64,000 bases of DNA from Anastrepha obliqua (Eukaryota > Arthropoda > Insecta > Diptera > Tephritidae): NCBI RefSeq assembly GCF_027943255.1, contig NC_072896.1, positions 40,698,501-40,762,500 on the forward strand, read 5' to 3'. The notes below the pieces were generated by a model. That model was not told the origin of the DNA. It saw only the letters and a list, made by a program, of their open reading frames with translations, and searched no databases. The stretch's first letter is position 1. Every line of letters starts with the position of its first letter. Both the position numbers and the translations under genes were made by a program. Of this stretch, positions 11,939 to 22,669 are shown piece after piece.

Positions 11939-12260
11939 CGGCCGCCGTAGCCGAATGGGTTGGTGCGTGACTACCATTCGGAATTCACAGAGAGAACGTA
12001 GGTTCGAGTCTCGGTGAAACACCATAATTAAGAAAAATATTTTTCTAATAGCGGTCGTCCCTCGGCAGGCAATGGCAAACCTTCGACTGTATTTCTGCAA
12101 TGAAAAAGCTCCTCATAAAAATATCTGCCGTTCGGAGTCGGCTTGAAACTGTAGGTCCCTCCATTTGTGGAGCAACATCAAGACGCACACCACAAATAGG
12201 AGGAGGAGTTCAGCCAAACACCCAAAAAGGGTGTACGCGCTAATATATATATATATATAT
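11939..12260 (+). mobile_element. Full-length tRNA-derived SINE
   Basis: A 322-bp insertion flanked by a perfect 14-bp duplication, ATACCAACGCTTCG (11925-11938 and 12261-12274). The head contains a pol III A-box-like TAGCCGAATGG (11948-11958) and a B-box-like GGTTCGAGTCT (12001-12011), spaced as in a tRNA gene. The body has a palindromic segment around CCTCCATTTGTGGAG and AAATAGGAGGAGGAG. It ends with TACGCGCTAAT and an (AT)n tail. This is the best-preserved of ten recognisable copies in the window. Confidence 0.92.
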
Positions 12261-12419
12261 ATACCAACGCTTCGTCGAATGTCAAAATCACGAAGAACAA
12301 AGAAACGGTTTTCGGAGAGCGCCATCGTCAGAATTCTGTACACCACAACCTACACATACAAAGATATACGTGAACCTATAAAATACAGTTCAAATACAAT
12401 TTCCATCAAACACGCAATG

Positions 12420-12640
12420 GAAAAATTTTTCCCAAGCCCAAAACCTACAAACCGAGGGTTTGACTTTGGCGGAAACGTATTATTATATTACACTCTGAAA
12501 CTACTGTTTATTTCCTTCGTTCGCTCTATATTAGAAAATGCATTATTTATCTGGGGGCCTTGCCACCAATTCGCCATTGAGTGAATTGAATGTGTATTGA
12601 AGGTGGTTCTTAAATATGCTCTCAATTTGCTAAAATTCTC
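12420..12640 (+). pseudogene. LINE reverse transcriptase C-terminal fragment
   Basis: The plus frame reads LYYTLKLLFISFVRSILENA, then FIWGPCHQF, then a decayed region ending VVLKYALNLL. This resembles the post-palm segment of Jockey-type reverse transcriptases, typically LVR..LEYAS..W.P followed by RIE..Q..F..YALR. It has a stop in the middle and no intact ORF. Confidence 0.55.
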
Positions 12641-13160
12641 CCATTTTGTTTCCATTTTTGGTCAAATAAGACCTACTAATGTATGCCAAATAAGACCTAG
12701 CAGTATGCGCAGTTGCTCCATCTTGTTGAAACCACAAATTAGGATACTGCTCCGCCATTGGCCTCAAAAAGTTTTCAATCAATGTTCTGTAAGAAACTCC
12801 TGAAATCGGTTCTGGCGTTTCAACCTCATTTTCGAAGAAATATGGACCGATAACTCTAATGGCCATAACACCGCACCAAACAGTACATTTAGATGGGTGC
12901 AACTGGTGTTGGTGTGTTGCCCTTGGATTTTCACAGCCCCACAAACTACAACTTTGTTTGTTGACATAACCATTTATATGGAAATGGGCTTCATCCGTCA
13001 TCAAACAATATTTAAAAAATCAATTTGTGTGGCTAATTGTGTAAAACGAATAGCGTATTGTAGTCGTTGTTGGTGGTTCCGTAATAAATTTCCAACAATT
13101 CAATTATAACCTACAAAAAGAGAAAAATAAATATGTCAAAAAATAAAAAAGTTATTTGTG
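12630..13160 (-). pseudogene. Rosa-like (DD41D) transposase, 3'-truncated
   Basis: Minus frame 12630-13004 reads MMTDEAHFHINGYVNKQSC, CTVWCGVMA, IGPYFFENEV and WFQQDGATAHTARS, so catalytic Asp 1 and Asp 2 are present. The Asp 3 region is lost beyond 12630. The 13005-13110 segment continues the N-terminal half with frameshifts, and 13110-13160 resembles the A/T-rich leader of the 613-1920 element. Confidence 0.8.
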
Positions 13161-13162
13161 CT

Positions 13163-13897
13163 TCAGGGGGGCGAGGTAAGGGATAAACGCTAAAAAAAAC
13201 CACTTTTTTCATGAATTTATTGTAGCGAAACGGTTCAAGTCAGTTTATTAAAAGTTGTTGCATATTGTAAAGTAGCATTTCAAGAATATTTGATAAAATT
13301 TTCATGTAAAAATATTGCAAAATGAGCGAATGAGAGCACATTTACGTAGACGTCTTTTCAAAAATACATTTTGCAGTAGTCAGCATATCTCAGCGTAGAA
13401 TCATCTGAAATCAAAAAAATCGAATAATTTAGTTAAAGTATGAGTTAAACTTCCCCCCAACGTTTATTTTGACGATTTATTTTCATTTTCAGCCATTTGG
13501 TAGTCGTTTGAAGTAAAAAGTGATTTTTGACGAAAAAATGCCGCCATTTTGTAGGTGTAAAACCACCTTAATATAAAAAAAAATGGCGAAAAAAAAACGT
13601 TGGGAGGAGGTTTTTTATATGTAAAATATGTGTGCAAAATTTCAAAAGGATCGGTTGAGTAGTTTTCAAATGCCAATGACTACGCACTTAAAAAAAAAGG
13701 TTCGAGAAAACCGCGTTTAAAGTTTGTAACGCGCGCAACTGCTGCGTCTCGGCAGATGTTTGAGGCGGCTCGGCTTTATGCTCTATAACTTAAAAAGTTT
13801 TGCTCGGATTGACTTAAAATTTTAACACGGTATTTTTGAAATGTTTTACTACAATAACATGCAAAACAAAAATCGATTTTTATCCCTCGGACATTTA
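13163..13897. repeat. Divergent relative of the GGGGGG-end MITE
   Basis: Begins CAGGGGGGCGAGGTAAGGGA and ends near TTTTTATCCCTCGG, where the Tc1-like element starts. It shares internal words with 11104-11817, for example TCAAGAATAT followed by a TAAAATTTT run, and ACTTAAAAAGTT near a TCGG. The TTAA target sites are not preserved, so the assignment is tentative. Confidence 0.4.
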
Positions 13898-13964
13898 TAC
13901 AAAGAACTCGGACATTTATATGAAGTAGAGTTAGGCAAATAATATTTAAGAAAAAACAATATAA

Positions 13965-15269
13965 TTAATATTTAGTTGGCAAGCCTTTAGTTTTTCTCAC
14001 AGCATTCAGTCTTCCTGGCATGGATTCGACCAGCTTTTTGCCTGTTAAAGGACCTATTGTTGTTTTTGTTATTTTAACAGTAATACAATCCCCGTCAGTG
14101 TAGGGTATATTACCGGTCGTCTTCGACTGGCTCATCTAAAGGTAGGCCCAGGAAACATGCTGTTTCGACAGGTTGATGAGTAGGTTTGAGGGGGCATGTG
14201 AAGAGGTGGTTAGTGTCGTGCGGAGTATCTTCACATGCCGGACATATGTTTGGTATGTCGGGGTCAATTCTGGATAAGGAGGAGTTTAACATGCTACAGT
14301 ATCCTGTCATTCCCATGGCAGCCGGTTCTACGTTACCGGAATGACTCGGGTTCTTCCCGACTAAGGGCTGCCGCCCCAGTAAACTAGCCCTGTCTAGTGA
14401 ACAATAAAGGAGCTATTCTTCCCCCACTCTTCTTTAATAGCATCTTCTATGTCTTTCTTGTTTCTAATAACATGCTTTTTCGATTGGTTTTCAAAATGAG
14501 CCCACAGATGTTCAATTAGATTGATGGCTGGAGCTTGTGGAGGTGTTGCAAGTACTTAAGGTCAGTTGTACATAAGCCATAGACGGACATCAAGTGTCTC
14601 ATGCTTGGGATCGTTGTCTTGGTAGTACTGGCAATTGTCCTTAATTCCCAACTTTTCAGCGCTTTGGACCAAATTTTCTCTTATAATTGTTACGTATTGT
14701 TTGTGATCCATATTGCCGTTAATGAAGTACAAATTTCCAGTACCAGCAGCGGACATACAACCTCTTACCATTGCCGACCCACACCCATGTTTAACTGTCG
14801 GACGTAAGTTTTTTTTCAGCAACTCTTCAATAGGTCTTCTCCGCACATATGATTGTCCATCTGACCTAAATATGTTAATATTGCTTTCATCTGCAAATAA
14901 AACGTCCTTCCAGAACTTGAAACCCTTATCCCCATGACGCTTTGCTAATTTTAATCTCTTGTGTCGGTTAATCTCGTTGATGAAAAATTTTTTTCGTGCA
15001 ACTCTTCCATTATAATTATTCTTTCGCATCCTGTACCTGTACTTTTGGGGTTGCAGTTAAGGTTAAGGTGTTGTTAAGGTGTCGGTTGCGAGTTTAGGAG
15101 CGCTCAAATTTGAATTTTTCTTACTTTCTTGCACTATCCACCGTCCATCTGCATCCGAAAATAGTTTTGGTCGTCTCGATTTCTTTTTATTTTCCACGGA
15201 TTTTGTTTCTTTCAAATGTTTTATCGCGTCGCAATAATGCCAGATGTCCGACTTTTTTTTTGACACCAA
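13965..15269 (-). pseudogene. Tc1-like (DD34E) transposase, interrupted
   Basis: N-terminal helix-turn-helix region: 15063-15269. Catalytic core: 14562-15029, with Asp 1 in FADESNINIF and Asp 2 in YYQDNDPKHE. The SPDLNPIEH motif is changed to APAINLIEHLW but keeps the Glu expected at position 3. The C-terminus is split by a retroposon: EEWGKN precedes it and KKLVESMPGRLNAVRKTKG, then LPTKY and a stop at 13965, follow it. Frame breaks near 15030 and 14560 add to the damage. Confidence 0.85.
14062..14405 (-). mobile_element. Chimeric LINE-derived retroposon (copy A)
   Basis: Inserted in the Tc1-like transposase with a 15-bp duplication, AAAGGACCTATTGTT versus AAAGGAGCTATTCTT (14047-14061 and 14406-14420; 13 of 15 match). 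In its own 5' to 3' direction (minus) it starts with a head sequence ending GGTAACGTAGAACCGGCTGC. It then joins the end of a LINE ORF2 (SSLSRIDPDIPNICPACEDT, then HDTNHLFTCP and LGLPLDE), a short 3' UTR and an A-rich AAATAACAAAAACAACAA tail. The same head-to-LINE junction occurs at 35730-35985 and 61770-62076. Confidence 0.82.
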
Positions 15270-15600
15270 TTTTGTGAATGCTGCATGATAAATTCTTTAT
15301 AACAAGGAGGTGATGGATTTAAAAATTATTATTACTATTTTTATAATCCTATTTGTATACCACCTAGAAAAATGTAAAAATAAGGAAAATAAAATACAAG
15401 TTAAAGCATTTCTTACAAAAATTTTGAATTTGAAGCTGCATGCTATGTATGTCCGAGTTCATCAGTGAGCCACTGTATGCAGGGATTAGCACTAAATCCA
15501 GAAAAATTAGTCTCCCCTTTGACATATGTCAGATTAGCTGCAAGACTGTTTGAAAGGTTTTTCTCCATAGAAATTGGTTTTATTGGTTTTGGTTTGTTAA

Positions 15601-16331
15601 GGGGGTCTTCTGGTCTCCAGCGAAAAAAAAATCGATTTTTTTTTTTTTGCATAATTTTGTTGTATGTGTATGCGAGAATACGCCACAGAAAGGATTTTTT
15701 GAAAATCGCATTTTTTCACATTTTTCTGGGCACCGAAGTGTACCCTCCTCCGGCCGTTTTATCATAAACTTTATCTTTAAACGCGTTTCCCCGAAAATCG
15801 TGTTTTTTAAGCATTTTGGTCACACTTTTCATAGTAGTTATACTCCGATTTCAATGGTTTTGGTCTTAAAAGGTTCGGAAAACTTACCGCTAAGTTTTCC
15901 CGTGTACGATTTTTGAAATTTTTTTTCATTCCATTTTTATAACCTTTTAAAGTTCAAAAAATGAGCAAAAAAAAATTTTTTTTGCAAATTGTTGCATAAC
16001 TTTTGAAAAAAATTTAAAAAAAAAAATCTGTCACGGGAAAACTTAACCAGAGCAACTCTGAAGACAACGCATATCTAATTTTTGCTTTCTGATTACCCAG
16101 GTGGAAAAACCGTGACCAAAATGGAGACCTGTTTCGTTTGGTGGTGGACGTCTTCAGCGCCATTTCAAGGTCGCGGGTGTTAATTTTTTTCAAAGTCAAA
16201 ACCATTTTTTAAAAGCCAAGACATGTACCTTTAAAATAAAAAAAAAAAATTTTTTAAATATTCACAGGATTTGTCACAATCAATCCCCAAAAAAACCCTT
16301 CATTTCAGGGCCTCGAGACCAGAAGACCCCC
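15601..16331. mobile_element. TTAA-flanked foldback MITE
   Basis: Perfect 17-bp inverted ends GGGGGTCTTCTGGTCTC with TTAA on both sides (15597-15600 and 16332-16335), so 21 bp of perfect inverted match. The 731-bp interior is itself a loose palindrome. CATTTTGGTCAC and TAAGTTTTCCCGTG at 15815-15905 recur inverted at 16030-16125. No protein. Target site and structure suggest piggyBac or Kolobok mobilisation. Confidence 0.88.
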
Positions 16332-17036
16332 TTAAATTATTATAAACGATGTAAAGAAACAGCAAAGAAAAGTAGTAATTTTAATTGCGCTATTTTTGTA
16401 CTAGTAATAGACAAGTGGAGGAAATCCGTAAACGACGACTACTGAGGTCGCAAAAAATTAAAGCACCCTAACGCATGCGAAATTCGATATTACATTTTAT
16501 AATGAGCAACAACAGGCCAAAACGGCTATGGGCACACGCTTTTGTAATATGAATGCATAATTAATAATATCTCACAAAAACTGTATTCGAATTATATCCA
16601 CAAACCTCTTTTCCGGCGTCCATTTTATTTAGTTTGACGTTTCTCTTAAATCTGCCACAAATATCGGCAACACAGAAAACACAGAGTTGTACAGCAAAAA
16701 TTATCTTTATAATCTAAGGTTATTTTATAATCTCGGATTTCGGGAGAGACATTTGGTATGGGTAATCTAGCTTTTCAATTACGGATCGGAAGTTATGTTC
16801 GAAAAAATAGATAATCTAGCTATATGTGAACCTATTATTATAAGAATTTTAACGAATTCTCGAGTTCTATTGCGATTGACTTTTCGTTGTCAAAGAAGAA
16901 ATTATATGAGTTCTTGAAGTCTCTTTTTTAATTTATTAAATTAGCTTTAGCAATTTAAGCTCGTATTATCTTTAAGAGGTCTGTAAAAAAGGAAGAAAAA
17001 GTTTAAAAACAAAGGGATAGAACTATTTTCTTTCTA
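16332..17036. other. Intergenic, no gene seen
   Basis: AT-rich sequence without a supported feature. Confidence 0.4.
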
Positions 17037-17282
17037 TACAATGGCTCACAAAAATATTTTGCAAAGTCCATTGTTTATACAAATTTCAAATTTTTATGTA
17101 TTAAGTAGACGAATTCAGTTTTTTTAAAGGCGCATCTTTCTAAAGAAATTTGGTAGTCAGCAAACACAAATATTGTGCCGTTTAGTAATTATATCAAAAA
17201 CCGTCCATGATAAGAGATTATCTGCTCACAGAGAAAGTGCATAAAAATTAGGTATGTTTTTACCGGTGCATAAAAATTAGGT

Positions 17283-17582
17283 ATGTTTTTATTTCAACAC
17301 GATAACGATCCCAAACATTCTGCTTACGATGTCAAAAAGTGCATAATTTTCAATACAAAGCATTTGCAAACACCTTACCAAAATCCTGACACATGCCCTA
17401 TCGAAAATATTTTAGTCTATCTCGAGAATAAAATGCGGGAACACAAAATTTCATCAAAAAGTAACCTTAAGGCTGTTTTGTTTGAGGAATGGGAAAAACA
17501 CCTCCAAAATTTCATCGAAAGTTGGTTGGCAAGACGCTTAGAATGGTTACCATACGAAATATCAAATAGCTTTTATATATAG
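17283..17582 (+). pseudogene. Tc1-like transposase C-terminal fragment
   Basis: Begins at the second catalytic Asp (FQHDNDPKHSAYDVKK) and contains NPDTCPIENILVYLE, where the Glu after PI corresponds to the third catalytic residue of DD34E enzymes. It ends EWLPYEISNSFYI at a TATATATA run where the next element begins. The first two thirds of the protein are absent. Confidence 0.8.
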
Positions 17583-18132
17583 GGTTTTCCAATAACAGGT
17601 GTTACAGGTGAATGGATTGCGCTATCGAGAGATGACTAACGATTTTTTATGGTCAGAATTGGATGGTATTGATCTGGACAACGTTTATTTTCAACAAGAC
17701 GGCGCTACGTGCCACACAAGCAACGAAACCATTGATCCTTTACGGGAAAAGTTTCCGGACCGTGTTATCTCTCGAAGAGGTGATCACAATTGGCCTCCGA
17801 GATCTTGCGATTTAACTCCTTGTGAGTTTTTTCTTTGGGGCCACGTGAAAGAAAAGGTCTACGCCAACAGCCCAGGGTCGATTCAAGATCTCAAAGATGG
17901 AATTCGTGAGGCTATCGAGGACATAGGGTAGCCACTTCGCAATTCGGTTATGGAAAATTTCATGAAAAGAATATTGTCCTGTAAGCGTGGTCGTGGTGAT
18001 CATTTGCCTAATGTTATTTTCCACTATTAACGGCATACCTTCCTCTTTATAATGAAGTAAACATCCGATCATTTATATTAAAAAATAGCATTTTTCTTTG
18101 AATATCAAAATAACACCTCTTATTGGAAAACA
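17582..18132 (+). mobile_element. Rosa-like (DD41D) element, internally deleted
   Basis: Ends are inverted: GGTTTTCCAATAACAGGTGT at the left and, inverted, GTTTTCCAATAAGAGGTGTT at the right. TATATA lies outside both ends. The frame 17599-17931 holds only the C-terminal half of a transposase. FQQDGATCH carries Asp 2, and the third motif reads TPCEFFLWG, with Glu where Asp is usual at the same 41-residue spacing. A TAG at 17929-17931 interrupts it; reading continues with NSVMENFMKRILSC and ends at HLPNVIFHY. The N-terminal half was deleted. Confidence 0.85.
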
Positions 18133-18164
18133 TATATACCCCACTAAATACTTTTGTGAGCAAT

Positions 18165-18422
18165 GATTTTTGATTTTTTTCACGTATGGTTAAGTTTATA
18201 TGAGAAATAAAAATTATTTTTAGTTTTGCCATATTATTTACGTACTGTTAAGCTTTAATTTTAATAACTTGTGAAATAATTTATAAATAAAAAAAAATCG
18301 TAAAAATTTAAAGATTTACTTAATCGCCTTCACATGCAAAATACTTATAAGAACCACTGTGAATGTATTTAAAAGTTTTTTATATTATAATACTTTTAAA
18401 ATAGTGCTAAATATATACGGTT
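18165..18422. other. Presumed mtm 3' UTR and flank
   Basis: AT-rich stretch between the mtm stop codon and the Tc1-like element. No canonical polyadenylation hexamer on the minus strand stood out. Confidence 0.35.
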
Positions 18423-20415
18423 TTAATGCATTGGTGATGCCAGCCGCGTAGATGTTTGCGCCGTTTGACGTGAATTTGTCTTCATACGTAAATCGCTGAC
18501 CTGCTTTATAAGCTGATCCTGTAGGGCGAGCAGTTCACGTGTACGATGGTATATACGATTCTGTGGGCGTATGCTAGGATTCCACCGGCAATATAGGCCC
18601 TTCCATAACTTCACATAACGCATACTGGCGATAGGTCGCAAAACGGTTTGGGCCCCATGCGAGGAGGCCAGCGGGTTGAGATACTGATTCAACGAACTAT
18701 TAATATATGTCCAAAGCGAAACAGTTTTATGTTTAAGATCTGTAAATTTTAAATTTACATATATATATAGTATAAGACAAACTCGGTTATTATATAACAT
18801 TTCAAAGTAATGCTGAAATTTTTTGGTAATACATATGTAAAACAATATTTTCTGCTTACTCACCTTCTGCAACGCGCTCAGCCTCAGTGTTACATAAAAA
18901 AGTGCCAAAACGACATGAATACAAATGATCAATGATGGTTATCAAAAAGTGTTCGTTAAATTCGAAAGCGTTGGGAAATTGTTGGCTAACCTGCCATACA
19001 CAATCGATGAATTGCAAGAAAACAGGAGAGCGGTCCGCATCTGAATGGCGATTATCACCATGGCCGATTCGTTGTTGAAATTTATGCCCGAATGAAAGCC
19101 ACTCTTTCTCAATAAGAACCTCAAAGCCGCGCAGTGTTCGATAATATGGATCCAAAAATAGCATGGATAATGCCGTCAATTGCGCTGTTCTATCCCATCC
19201 ATCAGAACAATGCACGACTACAGAAGTGCTCATAGTTTCTACTTTATCAACTATGCGTACAGCACCTGCCAATATGCACTTGATATGCTTCAACCACAGT
19301 GTGCCGTCAATTGCGGAAAGCCATTTTGAATCATCTATCGTTGGATAGCAGGCTTCCTTCACTTTTCGCAAACTTTCACGCATTACATGTATATTGTGTA
19401 TGTCAACAAAGTGGATTTCGACATTCTTATATGCTTCCTCAGACTCATATCCACCTCCTTTGGCCTTATTGGCTATAGCGTTGACGCTGGGACGCGCATC
19501 GATGATCGCCAATTTATCTGATTGCACATTTGCCTCCATTATGTAACTAAGGTAGAGTTCGTCATCAGCGCTGCGCTTGCCCCCCACCCCTACCAGAGGC
19601 TGTGAACATCTTGTTATAGTCGCTTGAGAGCGTGGATGAATCCAGGAAAGTACAGGTAAACGACATCGCGAGCGAAACTGCGCCACACGGCGCAAAAATT
19701 CATCAGATGCCGCTTTAGGAACGGCCCAAACAACCGGATAGCTATCGCAAACACTATAAGCTTCATTTAACTTAGTTATGCGCCACATATCATTTGGAAC
19801 TCCCATGCGTCTCAATTCGGCCAATGGTTCGTACACAGCCCAACCATTTTCAGCTGCAGGTGGTGGTGGTCCGGACGCTCCAGCATGAGCGAATGCAAAA
19901 AGACGTCCACTAAATGACAGTGGAAAGGCATAAGATTGCAACTTCTCAAAAACAGTGCGGCGAGAGTGATTTTGCTGTTTATGAGCGAAGCGCAAATTGC
20001 GCATATCCTTGCAGAATATCTCGATACCGTATGAGTTTTCGCCACGAGAAGTTGCACCTCCGATTTTTTCAACTCGCGCTATCACACCCAATGGTACATC
20101 GACTACTACGGGTGGATCGTGATCGCGTAATGGTAATGAACGGAAATAAAGGCGATAGTTGGTTATTGTTAATGCGCCGAAAGCCGGTCCACGAAATGGA
20201 CATACGTAAGTGACATCGTTCTTTTGATCCTGATCATCCTCGCCGTCCAAATAAACAAAGGGTGTGTCACGTTGTGCACTTAAGTCAACGCCCTGCTTTG
20301 AACCAATTGAACTGGACTTTGAATCTGCAGTATCCAAGGAATTAGTACTCGCATTTTTAGGTGCAGTTTTACCAGCTAAGCTATCTGAATTATCTATTGG
20401 TTCTGTGTTATCCAT
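18423..20415 (-). CDS. mtm: Myotubularin (phosphoinositide 3-phosphatase)
   Basis: Two coding exons, 20415-18864 and 18739-18423, joined across a 124-bp intron (donor GTGAGTAAG after GCAGAAG, acceptor AATTTACAG). They encode about 622 residues, close to the usual fly and human MTM1/MTMR2 length. A PH-GRAM domain spans roughly residues 60-165 ([20 protein letters not shown]). The phosphatase domain follows, with the active-site loop CSDGWDRT at residues 403-410, so Cys403 and Arg409 are both present and catalysis is expected. A C-terminal helical tail contains [16 protein letters not shown]. The enzyme removes the 3-phosphate from PI3P and PI(3,5)P2 and acts in endosomal traffic. The start ATG at 20413-20415 is the first in frame. 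Upstream to Bem46 is a divergent intergenic region. The family is certain; the assignment to mtm rather than another myotubularin-related gene is likely. Confidence 0.93.
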
Positions 20416-21125
20416 GTTACTGCGAATATGTTAGGAAATATGATGCACTTTTCGGTGGAGATAAACAATTTTGGAAAAGTGACAGCTGTATTCGGGTTAA
20501 CCAACCTAACCATATGTAGAATAATATGATAGAAATTAATATGTGGCACCACCAATTAAGTTCACTTATAATACGATTCCACCAAAAGGCAAACCCTAAG
20601 TTTGTTTGTTTTGGATTTGAGAGATTTTTCAAATGTCTAAAAATGTGCATAAAATTTATTTATTTTTATTTATTTATTATAAATATAATTATAAATAACT
20701 ATATTACATTACGAAAGGCACTAGTATTATTACTTTGAATTTTTAATTTTTTTTTAAATATAGATAGTGAGGTGACGGCATAATATTAAAAGAAAGGATG
20801 GGGGAAATAAACTGATTTATGTGTACGTATCACGACGTGGGAAATATTTGTATGTATATGTATTTTATCCTTGTCTCGATATTAGCCAGGATCCGGATAA
20901 ACATTTCACATACAAATGCAACAACAACAATGTGATTTTGACAGATATATGGTATAATTTATGATCCGTTCTGTTTGTTTTGTACGTCGTTGTTAATTTG
21001 GCAACACTGCCTTTTGTAAGTAAATATATCAATTAAAATGAACTTATGAAGTAAATTAGGAAAGCTTTTATTTTAGTGATACATATTATAGTAAATTAAA
21101 TTTTTTGCAACAAATTTAAATAATA
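20416..21125. other. mtm upstream region, no gene seen
   Basis: Holds the presumed mtm promoter and 5' UTR. An AT-rich (TTTA)n-like stretch lies at about 20655-20700. No coding feature. Confidence 0.4.
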
Positions 21126-21550
21126 CAGTAGATTCTGTTTTTATGCGGCTTTTTTTTATGCGGTTTTGAAATAGTGCGTTTTTTTTTAATTAAAAAATGC
21201 ATGTTGACCTATCGGGAATTGTACATATAAACAAGATTCTAAGCTAAGCAAAAACTCATCACAGATTATATCAAAAATGCTGAAAATGATGGAAGGGATT
21301 TTACGCCAATAATTGCGATTTTATTTAATTATTTCAGATTCATACGGTCTATAGAACGTATCTACAGTTATAATATGGGACTAGTACTCTTTTTTTATGC
21401 GATTTTATTATATTATTTCAGATTTATGCGGTTCTTAGCACTTTTGAAACGTATCTATAGTTTTACTATAGAACTGGTAGCTTTTTTTATGCTGTTTTTT
21501 TATGCTGTTTCTTGCGGAACGTAAATACCGCATAAAAACAGAATCTACTG
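21126..21550 (-). mobile_element. TA-flanked MITE, copy 2
   Basis: A 425-bp element with inverted ends CAGTAGATTCTGTTTTTATG and TA on both sides (21124-21125 and 21551-21552). When reverse-complemented it aligns along its whole length with the copy at 2690-3137, so the two lie in opposite orientation 18 kb apart. No coding capacity. Confidence 0.87.
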
Positions 21551-22669
21551 TACTCTATTCGGCATAAGCTGATATGACAATTTGATTAGTTTTATATTGG
21601 GAAACTGATACAATATCTATGGCAACGTCAAATTGATAACATTTACTCTTGGAAAAATTATGTTACGCTGCTTCTCAGTTGAAATATCGCTCTCATGAAA
21701 AGATGTATTATTTACTATTAATTTTTCATCTTCCATGATATGCGTTTTCGGTTTGCCAAGCGTTAGCAAGTGGCGAATATATGAAAGAATATATTCTTGG
21801 GCCTTCAGAATGCGCTGTGTCGTCAGAGCTCATTAATAAATAACAAAAAGGAAGGGCATTATTTGATTATGAAGAGGATTAGTTGGCGAAAGCAATAGAA
21901 ACTACCAAACACAAGAAATTATACACACACACATACATTTTTTTACAACGTCGGCATCCGTATAACAAGGCAAAAAACTGCAATTGAAGACTTTATATAC
22001 TTTTATGATGTCACAATTTAACCCGAGGCACTTCCCTTTCATTAGTTCGTTTAAATCGTACAAATTACAATTTTACCAAGCCATTCACTGAATTTTCACA
22101 AAAATGTAATTTTTCCTCCATTGGTTTATATTTGGTTTGGAAGGGAACTGAGGTCGTACTTAATTTAAAAATCACAAATATTCAAATGAAAATATAAACA
22201 AGCCATTCACTAAATATATATAAACAAATAATTTCTCTTCCATTAAAATAAAGTAACTGTTTACAGAGGACTCCACCTTCTTTTTTTCAATTCGCCTTGT
22301 GTGCACAGTGTATTATTAGATTGTAGATGGCCCTAATGATATCGGTCTTTAACTGCAGAAATCGATATTACCGATAGTAACATCAGTGCTATGCAATCAG
22401 CTGGGCAGATAAATTATATTTAGTAGTCAAATAAGCTTGAAATATTTGGCTTTACAATTAAAATTAATCACAAGATGTATACAGAGTGGAATTCACAGCA
22501 ATAACAGTTCAAGAATTATCACAAATCCTACTATAAGTTCGCAGAGAAACATGGGTATGTTTTTTACGAGTACGCGATAAAAGTAACAAGTTTGATGTCC
22601 TTCCACCTGCTGCTACCTCAGTTTTTCCTAAGGTAGCTACTGAAGCACTCTAGCCCAAACAAACAATAA
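21551..22669. promoter_or_regulatory. Bem46 upstream region with DRE-like word
   Basis: No gene seen. ATCGATATTACCGATA at about 22361-22376 contains a partial match to the DREF element TATCGATA, common in fly housekeeping promoters. It lies about 300 bp before the Bem46 ATG. Functional meaning is inference. Confidence 0.3.

Larger units (their letters stand above)
13898..15475 (-). mobile_element. Tc1-like transposon carrying a nested retroposon
   Basis: The right end reads inward CAGTGGCTCACTGATGAACT and is followed by TA at 15476-15477. The left end carries GAACTCGGACAT in inverted orientation (about 13908-13919), partly duplicated. The interior encodes a Tc1-type transposase on the minus strand. 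A 344-bp retroposon (14062-14405) is inserted near the transposase C-terminus. Confidence 0.75.
17039..18164 (+). mobile_element. Tc1-like element with nested rosa-like element
   Basis: Outer ends are inverted: GGCTCACAAAAATATTTTG at the left (17043-17061) and, inverted, TGCTCACAAAAGTATTTAG at the right (about 18144-18162). Between them are the end of a Tc1-like transposase (17283-17582) and, inserted after it, a rosa-like element (17582-18132). The first part of the transposase is missing. A 29-bp tandem duplication starting GTGCATAAAAATTAGG lies at 17237-17291. Confidence 0.72.

Noticed and set aside
11939..12013. Possible functional tRNA gene
   Set aside because: A and B boxes are present, but the sequence continues into the SINE body, recurs in many copies and has a target duplication. 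A cloverleaf was not convincing.
12241..12262. (AT)n tract as an independent microsatellite
   Set aside because: It is the tail of the SINE; the same tract marks the SINE end at 56783 and 60987.
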